64,000 nucleotides of DNA. Source: Methylocystis sp. SC2. Its GTDB lineage: Bacteria > Pseudomonadota > Alphaproteobacteria > Rhizobiales > Beijerinckiaceae. The first letter of the stretch is position 1. Every line of letters begins with the position of its first letter. Under the pieces are notes generated by a model, which was not told the DNA's origin, did not search any database, and saw nothing but the letters and a program-made list of their open reading frames with translations. The position numbers were made by a program, and so were the translations under genes. Positions 28,619 through 36,385 of the stretch are shown piece after piece. The stretch covers positions 1,830,501 through 1,894,500 of the forward strand of contig NC_018485.1 of the NCBI RefSeq assembly GCF_000304315.1, given 5' to 3'.

Positions 28619-30232
28619 ATGGATCTTCAAGCCGATGTATTGGTCATAGGCTCTGGCGTCGCCGGCGCGTTGGTCGCCTCTCGCGTCGCGCGCAAAGGCG
28701 CGACGGTCATTATTATGGAGGCCGGCCCGCGCGTGGACCGCGCCGCCTCGGTGAAACGATACCAGAGCGCTTCTGCAAAGACTCCCGAGTCGGCCTATGA
28801 GCAGGCCGCGTTCGCGCCGCACCCTGAAACAGACAAGCCCTATGCGTTTTACGCGCAGAGAGGCGCTCATCCCTTCGGTTCGACCTATTTGCGTCAGGTT
28901 GGCGGCACGACATGGCACTGGCTGGGCTCGGCGATTCGGCTGGTTCCCGACGATTTCGAGATGAAATCGCGCTTCGGCCTCGCCGTTGACTGGCCGATCT
29001 CCTACGCCGATCTCGAACCCTGGTATTGCGAGGCGGAACAGGAGCTCGAAGTCGCCGGAGACAATGACGACGATCTCGGCTCGCCGCGCTCCGCGCCCTA
29101 CCCCTTTCCGCCGATCGCCCAGAGCTTCCTCGATGGCGCATGGCGCAACGCGTTGCAGGAGTCCGACTACAAGGTCCGCCCGACGCCGCAGGCGCGACTC
29201 TCGAAGCCGTCCGGCGACCGACCGGCCTGTCACGGCAGCGCCAGCTGCATTCCAATCTGTCCGATCCAAGCGAAATATGATGCGACCATTCACGTCGCGC
29301 GCGCCGAGAGATTGGGCGCGAGGCTGCTGACGGAGACCTGCGCCAATTTCGTCGAATGCCGCCCGGACGGGCGCGTCGAAGCGGTCAGGTTCATACGATC
29401 CGACGGCTCGACCGGGCGCGTATTCGCGCGTGTGGTCTGCATCGCCGCCAACGGCGTCGAGACGCCGCGACTCCTGCTGGCCTCGGCCTCCGAGTCCTTT
29501 CCTGACGGCGTCGCCAATCGCTCGGATCAGCTCGGCCGAAATCTGATGGATCATCCGATCCAGCTCAGCTGGGCCCTCACGCGCCAACCCGTCTGGCCCT
29601 ATCGCGGACCCGGCGCGACGTCGGGGATCGAGAATTTTCGAGATCTGAAAGACCGCGGCGCAAATTCGGCTTTGCGATTCGAATTCGGCAATGAAGGGTG
29701 GAATTGGCCGACGGGAGCGCCTCAATCGACCGCGCGCGAACTCGCGCTCGGCGGCCTGCGCGGAAAGGCGCTCGACGCGGCGCTCAGGGAGCAGACGTCA
29801 CGTCACATTCGCGTGGCCGCATTGACGGAGCAACTCCCTCTGGCGAGCAACAGGGTGACGCTGGATCGGTCGCAAATCGAAAAGACCGGTCTGCCGCGCC
29901 CAGCCATCTACTTTCAACTCGACCGCTACACCGAACGCGCGCTCGGCAACGCCAAACATCTGCACGAAGACATGTTTGCGAAGATCGGCGTGGAAGCCTT
30001 TTGGCACAAGGACGACGCCCAGGCCGCCGGCCATATCATGGGCACGGCGCGCATGGGCGATGACCCCGCGACGTCGGTCGTCGACAAGGACCTGCGCGCC
30101 CACGCGCACCGCAATCTGTTTCTGGTCGGCGCCGCCGTGTTCCCGACCGGCGGAACCGCCAACCCGACGCTCACCATCGCCGCGCTCGCCCTGCGCGCCG
30201 CCGACGCCGTTCTTTCGTCTTTGCCGGAATAG
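28619..30232 (+). CDS. FAD-dependent sugar/alcohol dehydrogenase flavoprotein (GMC family)
   Basis: The 537-residue GMC oxidoreductase begins MDLQADVLVIGSGVAGALVA (FAD loop). It has GGTTWHWLGSAIRL, the Cys block CHGSASCIPICPIQAKYDA that holds a [3Fe-4S] cluster in the glucose dehydrogenase group, the catalytic His region AAGHIMGTARMGDD and the final NLFLVGAAVFPTGGTANPTL. It oxidises a sugar or polyol in the periplasm with the Tat subunit encoded just before it. The usual cytochrome subunit is missing beside it, so the electron acceptor is unclear. The 471-codon frame on the other strand is a shadow. Confidence 0.88.
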   Translation: MDLQADVLVIGSGVAGALVASRVARKGATVIIMEAGPRVDRAASVKRYQSASAKTPESAYEQAAFAPHPETDKPYAFYAQRGAHPFGSTYLRQVGGTTWHWLGSAIRLVPDDFEMKSRFGLAVDWPISYADLEPWYCEAEQELEVAGDNDDDLGSPRSAPYPFPPIAQSFLDGAWRNALQESDYKVRPTPQARLSKPSGDRPACHGSASCIPICPIQAKYDATIHVARAERLGARLLTETCANFVECRPDGRVEAVRFIRSDGSTGRVFARVVCIAANGVETPRLLLASASESFPDGVANRSDQLGRNLMDHPIQLSWALTRQPVWPYRGPGATSGIENFRDLKDRGANSALRFEFGNEGWNWPTGAPQSTARELALGGLRGKALDAALREQTSRHIRVAALTEQLPLASNRVTLDRSQIEKTGLPRPAIYFQLDRYTERALGNAKHLHEDMFAKIGVEAFWHKDDAQAAGHIMGTARMGDDPATSVVDKDLRAHAHRNLFLVGAAVFPTGGTANPTLTIAALALRAADAVLSSLPE

Positions 30233-30264
30233 GCGCAAGTCGGTCGGCGTATTGCGCCCGCCTG

Positions 30265-31374
30265 CTATGCACCGCGCGCCTTGAAGGCGGCGCCCAGGGA
30301 ATCGGCGGCATAAATCGCGTCCATGAGAGTCGCGGCGGTCACCTCAAAGGGCTCGTTATGCGCGCTCTCGCCGACGGCGACGGCGCGCTCGGCGATCGCC
30401 CGCGCCGTCTCGCGCGATAGATTTTGCAGCCCGAGTTCGGCGAGCGTCACAGGCAAGCCGACCGAGAAGCAAAATCCCATCGCCTCATCGACCGTCGAAC
30501 GCGGCCGTCCTTCGAGCACGAGCTGCACCAGCGTGCCGAAGGCGACCTTTTCGCCATGCAGCCGATCATGCGTTTCCGGCGCGGCGGTCAGACCATTGTG
30601 CACCGAATGCGCCGCCGCGAGGCCGCCCGACTCGAACCCGAGGCCGGAGAGCAGCGTGTTCGCTTCGATGATGCGTTCCAGCGCCGGCGTGATCGACCCC
30701 GCCTGCGCCGCCGCGACGGCCGACGTTCCGTCTTCGAGGAGCGTTTTGTAGCAGAGCTCGGCGATTGCGGCCGCGGCGATCGTGCTCAGGCCCCCAGCGA
30801 CGTTGTTGCGGTGCGCGCGGATCGTGGCGTCCGCTTCGAAAAAAGTGGCGAGCGCATCGCCCATGCCGGAGATCAACAGGCGCACCGGCGCGCGCGCGAT
30901 GACCGTGCTGTCGACAAGCACGAGATCGGGGTTGCGCCGGTAAAAAAGGCATTTCTCGAATACCCCGTCCTCGCTGTAGACGATCGAAAGCGCGCTGCAG
31001 GGCGCGTCGCTCGACGCCGTCGTTGGACAGCAGGCGACGGGAAGCTCAAGTTCCGCGGCGACGGCGCGGGCGGCGTCCAACGTCTTGCCGCCGCCGGCGC
31101 CTATGATCGAACCCGCCGAGACCCGGCGCGCTTCTTCCTTGCCCCGAGCAATCTCCGCAAAGGAACATTCGCCGCCGAAATCCAAAATCGCATGGTCGAG
31201 TCCGGCGGCCGGGAACGTCTCGCGCCAAACCCGCTCCAATTCCTTGCGCGCGGTCGGGCTCGCGATGATCAGCGCCTTTCCCGCGATGCCGAGCCGCGAC
31301 AACTCCGAGGCGAGCGAACTGGTTGCGTCACGACCCTGAACATATCGCGCCGGAGCGCAGAAAACCGTCAACAT
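30265..31374 (-). CDS. gldA: Glycerol dehydrogenase-like iron-containing alcohol dehydrogenase
   Basis: About 369 residues from the ATG at 31374 (MLTVFCAPARYVQG); an upstream Met at 31437 is less like the family. The NAD-binding loop is IIGAGGGKTLDAARAVA, with CCPTTASSDAPCSALSIVY, the metal ligands Asp in ISGMGDALATFFEAD and His residues in AAAHSVHNGL and HGEKVAFG. It probably oxidises glycerol or reduces dihydroxyacetone with NAD(H). It is a stand-alone gene convergent with the dehydrogenase pair. Confidence 0.9.
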   Translation of the reverse strand: MLTVFCAPARYVQGRDATSSLASELSRLGIAGKALIIASPTARKELERVWRETFPAAGLDHAILDFGGECSFAEIARGKEEARRVSAGSIIGAGGGKTLDAARAVAAELELPVACCPTTASSDAPCSALSIVYSEDGVFEKCLFYRRNPDLVLVDSTVIARAPVRLLISGMGDALATFFEADATIRAHRNNVAGGLSTIAAAAIAELCYKTLLEDGTSAVAAAQAGSITPALERIIEANTLLSGLGFESGGLAAAHSVHNGLTAAPETHDRLHGEKVAFGTLVQLVLEGRPRSTVDEAMGFCFSVGLPVTLAELGLQNLSRETARAIAERAVAVGESAHNEPFEVTAATLMDAIYAADSLGAAFKARGA

Positions 31375-31515
31375 GCGGGCGATCCGAGCTGATGCGTAAG
31401 CTGGTGCGATTTGAAAGCAAATGCGGCCGCAACGCAACGCATCGGCTTGAGATCAGCCGCGGCGGATCGCGGCGACTTACCCGGCGCGGCGCTCGAGAGA
31501 CCAAGTCGGCGGCGC

Positions 31516-31537
31516 AAAAAGGCCGGCCCTGCCGGCC
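31516..31537 (-). terminator. Strong minus-strand terminator
   Basis: GGCCGGC (31521-31527) and GCCGGCC (31531-31537) form a perfect stem with a three-base loop, followed on the minus strand by TTTTT. It lies upstream of gldA and does not follow a recognisable minus-strand protein gene. Confidence 0.65.
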
Positions 31538-31720
31538 GGCCCGATCGCAGCGAAAAGCTAAGGTGCTTGCAACCTTCGGATCATCGCGCGTCGCGTTGGA
31601 GGCCGCCGTGCGCCGGCGCACGGCGCGCGCGGCGCGGTTCACGTCCAAAGATCGCGCGGCAACTTCACGAAATCGGCCCATCCGCCGGTTTCGCCAATAT
31701 CTCCTCCGCATGCGCTGCGA
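31538..31720 (-). ncRNA. Candidate small RNA upstream of gldA
   Basis: The minus-strand segment ends in the terminator at 31516-31537. It contains the 20-bp palindrome GCCGTGCGCCGGCGCACGGC (31605-31624) and a weaker AAGGT...ACCTT hairpin next to the terminator. No protein frame with a convincing family match exists on either strand. Promoter elements are not clear. This is a structural guess, not a known family. Confidence 0.3.
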
Positions 31721-31788
31721 CGAATGTCGGCGGCGGATTGGCTATATTTGCCGCTTGAAATAAGGCGGCACACGTTCCTCAATCACCG

Positions 31789-32472
31789 ATGCGATCAGTT
31801 GAGCGGAAAGGGACACAAAAAGTGCGCAGCATTCCAGACGATATTTTTACCGAGCCTGAGTTTTCCCCCGATACGCTCGCCAATCTGGGTCCGCTGCGCC
31901 GCTTGGCCGGCGTGTGGCGGTCTGATCGAGGCGTGGACGTCAATCCCAAGGCCGACGGGCCCGAAACGCGCGCCTACCGGGAGCATATCAGGATGGAGCC
32001 GATCGACCCGCAGACCAACGGGCCGCAACTCCTCTATGGTTTGCGCTATCACATCCATATCAACACTGCGGAGGAGGCGATCACCTTTCACGACCAAGTC
32101 GGCTATTGGCTCTGGGAGCCAGCCACGGGCCTGATCATGCAGACCATCGCGATTCCGCGCGGACAAGTCGTGCTGGCGGGCGGAACGGCGAAACCCGATG
32201 ACGCGCGCATTTCCGTCGAGGCGCGGCGCGGCGACAGTCGCTTCGGCATTTGCTCGACGACCTTCCTGGAAGAAGCGTTTCGCACCGACTATTACCGGAT
32301 CGACATCGCCTTCAACGACGACGACAGCTGGACTTACGTGACGCGAACTGACCTCGCCCTGCGCGGCGTCACGCCGCCGTTCAACCACCACGACACAAAT
32401 ACGCTGCGGCGGGTCGCGCCGCCGACGCCAAATCCGCTTGTCGGTCTGCTGAAGGACAGCCAAGTCGGCTAG
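31789..32472 (+). CDS. Nitrobindin-like heme-binding beta-barrel protein (FABP-like)
   Basis: About 227 residues, or 216 from a GTG at 31822 that has AAAGGG upstream. The N-terminal signature LGPLRRLAGVWRSDRG and the strand pattern ending LRRVAP are typical of nitrobindin-like/DUF1794 barrels. Several conserved His residues (YHIHIN, FNHHDTN) may hold heme. The role is uncertain, perhaps nitric-oxide or peroxynitrite chemistry. It is the last ordinary gene before the rearranged accessory region. Confidence 0.75.
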   Translation: MRSVERKGTQKVRSIPDDIFTEPEFSPDTLANLGPLRRLAGVWRSDRGVDVNPKADGPETRAYREHIRMEPIDPQTNGPQLLYGLRYHIHINTAEEAITFHDQVGYWLWEPATGLIMQTIAIPRGQVVLAGGTAKPDDARISVEARRGDSRFGICSTTFLEEAFRTDYYRIDIAFNDDDSWTYVTRTDLALRGVTPPFNHHDTNTLRRVAPPTPNPLVGLLKDSQVG

Positions 32473-32539
32473 CTCTGGCTGGCGACGCAGCGCCAGCGAA
32501 CCGGCCTCGCCTCACTCGGCCCGGACAGTGGGTAAGATG

Positions 32540-32611
32540 GTAGCGGAGGAGCGCTACCGCCTTTCCCCACAACACCCAAACATACGCTATTGTCTCCGAT
32601 CGTGCGCCTGA
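32540..32611 (+). repeat. 72-bp dispersed repeat, left copy
   Basis: Matches 56096-56167 at 61 of 72 positions with no gap, in the same orientation. It starts with a stem-loop GTAGCG-GAGGAG-CGCTAC. Read on the minus strand both copies stay open for 24 codons, ending WGKAVALLRY here and WGKTVALLRY in the right copy. Confidence 0.75.
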
Positions 32612-32668
32612 CCCGAGTTCTGGCCCACAGGGCGTAGGCTTGAAAACGCACCAACCGTCACTTTGCAA

Positions 32669-32783
32669 TCATGCCGCAGCGCGCACCATCGGCAATACCA
32701 ATCTGCGTGAATCTGGAAGGCGAATGAATCCGTGGGCGGCATAAAATGCAGCCGCCGCTTCATCCAATGCGTCGACCACCACC
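32669..32783 (-). pseudogene. C-terminal remnant of a GNAT acetyltransferase toxin gene
   Basis: On the minus strand the segment encodes VVVDALDEAAAAFYAAHGF then IRLPDSRRLVLPMVRAAA and a stop. This aligns closely with the last third of the complete GNAT toxin encoded at 50910-51434. Upstream the frame is broken and similarity stops, so only about 37 residues remain. Both copies lie on the same strand. Confidence 0.85.
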
Positions 32784-32951
32784 TACGGGCTCAAGGCGAG
32801 CAACGCCGCTCTCCCTATTTTGACATCCGCCGGGACGTCCCCCAGGTCCTGATTTGTCGACGACATTTGTCTGGGACGCGGACGCGGGCCATAGCGCCTT
32901 GCAAAATTTGATGGGCCGGCTTCGTGGCGCAGGGCGCCGTTGGCGCGAATA

Positions 32952-32970
32952 GCTGTCAGTTTTTGACAGC
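32952..32970. promoter_or_regulatory. Palindromic operator GCTGTCA-N5-TGACAGC upstream of the YafY regulator
   Basis: Perfect 7-bp arms around GTTTT, 22 bases before the regulator start. Two further half-sites, CTGACAG and CTGACAGC, occur in tandem at about 33660-33678, before the glutathione transferase part. The arrangement suggests autoregulation by the encoded regulator. Confidence 0.6.
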
Positions 32971-32991
32971 ATCCTATGCTATTTTGCCCCG

Positions 32992-34362
32992 ATGGCCCGC
33001 ACCCATCGGCTGTTCGAACTCCTGCAAATGTTACGACGGCGCCGCCGGCCGGTGAGCGGGGCGGAGTTGGCGCGCGAAGCGGGCGTCTCCTTGCGCACGC
33101 TCTATCGCGACATCGCCGCTTTGCAGGCGATGGGAGCGGAAATCGACGGCGAACCGGGCGTCGGCTATGTGCTGCGTCCCGGCTTTCTCCTGCCGCCCCT
33201 GATGTTTTCGGAGGAGGAAATCGAGGCGCTGGCGCTTGGCGCGAAATGGGTGGCGCGCCGCACCGACGACGCGCTGTCCGAGGCCGCCGGCAACGCAGTG
33301 GCGAAAATCTCGGCGGTTTTGCCGCGAGAGCTTAGGACCCGTTTGGAAGACGACGCGCTGCTGGTCGGCCCAGGCTGGGAGCGGCCACAGCATGTCGAAC
33401 TAACGCTGTTGCGCCGCGCGTTGCGCGAAGAGCGCAAGTTCGCCATTTCCTATCGCGATGAAAAAGGCGCGCGGACGCGGCGCGTCATTTGGCCCGTAGC
33501 GCTCGGCTTTTTCGAATCCGTCCGCGTTCTCGTCGGCTGGTGCGAGTTGCGGCGCGCCTTTCGACACTTCCGAACCGATCGGGTCGAGGCGGCGCATATC
33601 CTGGACGCGCGCCCGCCGCGCCGCCGTCAGACGTTGGTGAGAGAATGGCGTCAAACCATGCTGACAGAAGCTGACAGCGTCATCGCTTACAGTCGCTCCG
33701 CATCAGGAAAGCCGAAGGGAGAATCCATGGCGAAGGAGCTTGTTTTCTACACCAATCCGCAATCGCGCGGCATGATCGCGCACTGGATGCTGGAAGAGGT
33801 CGGCGCGCCCTATTCGATCGAGGTCAAGGATTACGGAACGACGATGAAGGCGCCCGAATATCTCGCGATCAATCCCATGGGCAAGGTGCCGGCCGTCCGG
33901 CATGGGGAGACGGTGGTGACCGAGGCGGCCGCCATCTGCACCTATCTCGCCGACGCCTTTCCGGAGGCCGGGCTCGCGCCGGAGGCCGGGGCGCGCGGCG
34001 ACTATTATCGCTGGCTCTTTTTTGCCGCAGGCTGCGTCGAGCCGGCGATGAGCAACCACGCCGCCGGTTGGGACCCTGCGACGCCGGAGATGCAGGCCCG
34101 CTTTGGTTACGGCTCCTATGCCGCCGTGATGGACGCGGTGGCCAAGGCTGTGGCAGGACGTCGCTATATTGCGGGCGACAGGTTCACCGCCGCAGACGTT
34201 TATGTGGGGTCGATGATCGGCTTTGGGCTGCGATTCGGCGTGATCGATAAGCGTCCGGAATTCGAAGCCTATTGGAGCGGCTTGGAAAATCGCCCAGCGC
34301 GGCTGCGCGCCGGCGCCGAGGCCGAGAAGCTGGCGTCGAAACAAGCCTGGGTACCGGCGTGA
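32992..34362 (+). CDS. In-frame fusion of a YafY-type HTH/WYL regulator with a glutathione S-transferase
   Basis: A single 456-codon frame joins two proteins. Residues 1-235 are a DeoR/YafY regulator: HTH block SGAELAREAGVSLRTLYRDI, GVGYVLRPGFLLPPLMFSEEE, and a WYL-like part (LREERKFAISYRDEKGARTRRVIWP). Residues 246-456 are a GST: FYTNPQSRGMIAHWMLEEVG, NPMGKVPAVRHGETVVTEAA, and a C-terminal helix domain with RYIAGDRFTAADVYVGSMI. The link (SVIAYSRSASGKPKGES) looks like former intergenic DNA. GGGAG stands just before an ATG at 33727, so the GST may also be made separately. Usually these are two genes, so loss of the regulator stop is likely. Confidence 0.8.
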   Translation: MARTHRLFELLQMLRRRRRPVSGAELAREAGVSLRTLYRDIAALQAMGAEIDGEPGVGYVLRPGFLLPPLMFSEEEIEALALGAKWVARRTDDALSEAAGNAVAKISAVLPRELRTRLEDDALLVGPGWERPQHVELTLLRRALREERKFAISYRDEKGARTRRVIWPVALGFFESVRVLVGWCELRRAFRHFRTDRVEAAHILDARPPRRRQTLVREWRQTMLTEADSVIAYSRSASGKPKGESMAKELVFYTNPQSRGMIAHWMLEEVGAPYSIEVKDYGTTMKAPEYLAINPMGKVPAVRHGETVVTEAAAICTYLADAFPEAGLAPEAGARGDYYRWLFFAAGCVEPAMSNHAAGWDPATPEMQARFGYGSYAAVMDAVAKAVAGRRYIAGDRFTAADVYVGSMIGFGLRFGVIDKRPEFEAYWSGLENRPARLRAGAEAEKLASKQAWVPA

Positions 34363-34448
34363 TTCAGGATGATTTCCGTTATCCTGTCGCGCCGAGTTCC
34401 GAGGCTCGCGCCGCCGCGCGTAGCCCGTCATAGAGCTGCGAGTCGGTC

Positions 34449-34831
34449 ATGCAGCGCTTTCATATTTTTCGAACCGCTATCGGTTCCTGTGGCGTTGCGT
34501 GGAGCGAAGAGGGCGTGACGCGATTCCAATTGCCGGAGCGGGACGATGCAGCTTTGGCGCGACGCATGGCGAAGGCGGATCGGTGGTCAGGCGCCCTGCC
34601 TTTGCCGATCGCGCAAGCCATCGCGGACCTCGAGCGCTATTTCCGCGGCGTGAAGGTCATTTCTCGACCCTGCGGCTGGACCTTCGCGCCTGCGGCCCGT
34701 TTCACAAGGCCGTCTATGATGCGACCCGCGCCATTGGCTGGGGCGCCGTCGCGACCTACGGCGAGATTGCCCGTGGCGTCGGATCGCCAGGCGCCGCGCG
34801 CGCGGTTGAACACCGTCGCCAAGCTCGTTAA
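34449..34831 (+). pseudogene. Frameshifted O6-methylguanine-DNA methyltransferase remnant
   Basis: The first frame encodes the N-terminal domain (FHIFRTAIGSCGVAWSEEGV, then LPIAQAIADLERYFRGVKV). At about 34660 the similarity jumps to the frame encoding STLRLDLRACGPFHKAVYD then ATYGEIARGVGSPGAARAV. The conserved continuation with the active-site PCHR is absent, because the sequence diverges after ARAV. A one-base loss near 34660 plus a truncated 3' end make it non-functional as a repair protein. Confidence 0.75.
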
Positions 34832-34900
34832 GATCGCCGTCAAACGGTGATTTGAAGCAGCACGAAGGGCTCGCCCGACCCACTCGGGCGCGATAGCCAC

Positions 34901-35245
34901 CTAGCCTTCAACGAATGACTTCAATCGGGCCAATGTTGCGTCCCACTGCGCGGAGACGCGATCGAGATATTGTCTGGCATCCTCAATTGGTTCCGGCTTG
35001 AACTCGAAGAGACTCTCGCGCCCGGCGCGAACGCAGCGCACGACCCCTGCGCCCTCCAAAACACGCAGGTGCTTGGTTACGGCCTGACGCGATAGTTTCG
35101 AGCCCTCAGTCAAACGAGAAATCGATTGAGGTTCACCCTTGCAGAGCTTCGCGAGCACGGTTAGGCGCGTTTCATCGCCGAGAGCCGCGAATACCGAAGC
35201 GCGAACTTGCAGCGCCATGCCTTTTCTACGACGCATTCTCGACAT
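34901..35245 (-). CDS. ArsR-family transcriptional regulator
   Basis: The 114-residue winged-helix protein has VFAALGDETRLTVLAKLCKG and the recognition helix SRQAVTKHLRVLEGAGVVRC. It lacks the metal-binding CxC motif of true ArsR and belongs to the SdpR-like group that pairs with AHSA1/SRPBCC proteins. It overlaps the upstream AHSA1 gene by 20 bases on the same strand and is therefore coupled to it; an internal start (MALQVRAS) would remove the overlap. It probably binds the twin palindromes at 35676-35745. Confidence 0.88.
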   Translation of the reverse strand: MSRMRRRKGMALQVRASVFAALGDETRLTVLAKLCKGEPQSISRLTEGSKLSRQAVTKHLRVLEGAGVVRCVRAGRESLFEFKPEPIEDARQYLDRVSAQWDATLARLKSFVEG

Positions 35246-35678
35246 GCCGTGCGATGTTTTCCATTTGTATGTTCCAGCCGTCTTCGTTATCGCGCAAGAC
35301 GATAAGGCGTCGGCTGCCTGGAAACTTGTCGTAACCCGACTCGACGAGGCGCAGCCGTGTGCCGTCAGCTATTGCCTCCAAAGTGAATTCGACGGTCGTC
35401 GGCGGATCCTTGGCACTGTCATCCTTGGGATCGACTGCATACGGACCCCAGGTAAATGAGAACAATCGCTCGGGTTCTATTCGCAGCACGACAATCTCGA
35501 ACTGAATGTGTTCATAGCCGGGATAGGTGCTTTGTCCCCGCGTGGGATTTCCGATTACGAATGGTCCGTCCAACCGGGCGCGGAACCACGTGCCGAACTC
35601 GTTGTGATCGGTAAGAGCGCGCCAGACCCGGGAGACCGGCGCCCTGAGTTCTACGCGCTTCTCGATGCGATCATCCAT
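35226..35678 (-). CDS. AHSA1/SRPBCC-domain protein
   Basis: About 150 residues from the ATG at 35678, which has a perfect AGGAGG seven bases upstream; the open frame to 35729 is not needed. The fold signature is RIEKRVELRAPVSRVWRALT with the pocket end GWNIQMENIARHV. Such proteins bind hydrophobic ligands, and in this operon type accompany an ArsR-like repressor. The ligand is unknown. Confidence 0.85.
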   Translation of the reverse strand: MDDRIEKRVELRAPVSRVWRALTDHNEFGTWFRARLDGPFVIGNPTRGQSTYPGYEHIQFEIVVLRIEPERLFSFTWGPYAVDPKDDSAKDPPTTVEFTLEAIADGTRLRLVESGYDKFPGSRRLIVLRDNEDGWNIQMENIARHVENAS

Positions 35679-35745
35679 ATGCAACCTCCTTGTTGCATAT
35701 GAGTATGACTTGCTTGCGCTAAAATGCAACTATTGTGTTGCGTAT
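35676..35745 (-). promoter_or_regulatory. Twin palindromic operators over the AHSA1-arsR start region
   Basis: Site 1 (35676-35701) is CATATGCAAC-N6-GTTGCATATG, perfect over 10-bp arms; it covers the start codon and ribosome site of the AHSA1 gene. Site 2 (35724-35745) is ATGCAAC-N6-GTTGCGT, with one mismatch. The centres are about 46 bases apart. Binding by the downstream ArsR-like protein would block both transcription and translation start. Confidence 0.7.
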
Positions 35746-35907
35746 ATGGCCGTGGCTTCCTCGTCGCCCGCGCGGAAAAGAAATGCACATGGGTGGGTGG
35801 CGCTGAGATATGGATGCCGATCAAGGACGCAGCCTGGTCGCGGCGCGGAAGCGAGATTGATTGAACGCATGGATTCCTTTTGTACCTCGGCGAATGGGAG
35901 CGCGACG

Positions 35908-35985
35908 ATGGAATTCTTTGGCGGACTGGACGTGTCGATCGACGAAACGGCGATTTGTGTGGTCGACGACAAGGGCACGGTGCAT
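35908..35985 (+). pseudogene. N-terminal fragment of an IS110-family transposase
   Basis: The ATG at 35908 starts MEFFGGLDVSIDETAICVVD then DKGTVH, the typical first strand of the IS110 DEDD transposase (catalytic Asp in GLDVS). After about 26 codons the similarity ends at a GTGCATCG duplication, and the antisense yafY remnant begins. It is a fragment of an insertion sequence. Confidence 0.75.
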
Positions 35986-35991
35986 CGAGTG

Positions 35992-36355
35992 CATCGTCGT
36001 CCAGTCGGGACTTCAGTTCCTGCGGCAAGACACCGGCGATTTTGGTGAACGCATTGCGGGCAGCGTCGGACAATTCGTCGTCAGTGCGCCGCGCGACCCA
36101 TTTCGCCCCCAGCGCCAACGCCTCGATTTCCTCTTCGGAGAACATCAGAGGCGGCGGCAGAAAGCCGGAGCGAAGCACATAGCCCACTCCCGGCTCGCCG
36201 TCGATTTCGGCTCCCATCGCCTGCAAGGCGGCGAAGTCGCGATAAAGCGTGCGCAGGGAAACGCCCGCTTCGCGCGCAAGCTCCGCCCCGCTCACGGGTC
36301 GGCGGCGCCGACGCAGCATTTGCAGAAGCTCGAACAGGCGATGGGTGCGAGACAT
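35992..36355 (-). pseudogene. Truncated second copy of the YafY-type regulator
   Basis: The first about 121 residues (MSRTHRLFELLQMLRRRRRP onward, through LPQELKSRLDDDAL) match the N-terminal half of the regulator at 32992 almost residue for residue, on the opposite strand. The WYL half has been replaced by IS110 and unrelated sequence, so the open frame that continues to 35651 is meaningless. The two copies form an inverted pair about 2.6 kb apart. Confidence 0.85.
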
Positions 36356-36385
36356 GGGGCGAAGATACGATGCCGAACTCCTCGA

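Larger units (their letters stand above)
32473..32991. other. Rearranged intergenic region at the island edge
   Basis: About 520 bases holding, in order, a GCTGGCG/CGCCAGC stem-loop at 32480-32500, the 72-bp dispersed repeat, the GNAT remnant, and the CTGTCA/TGACAG operator in front of the regulator. No intact gene is present. Confidence 0.5.

Noticed and set aside
28310..29725. 471-codon minus-strand frame over the FAD dehydrogenase
   Set aside because: Antisense shadow; the plus strand has FAD and GMC signatures.
35651..35991. C-terminal extension of the truncated yafY frame
   Set aside because: After the homologous 121 residues the translation is antisense to the IS110 fragment and promoter DNA; it is not protein-like.
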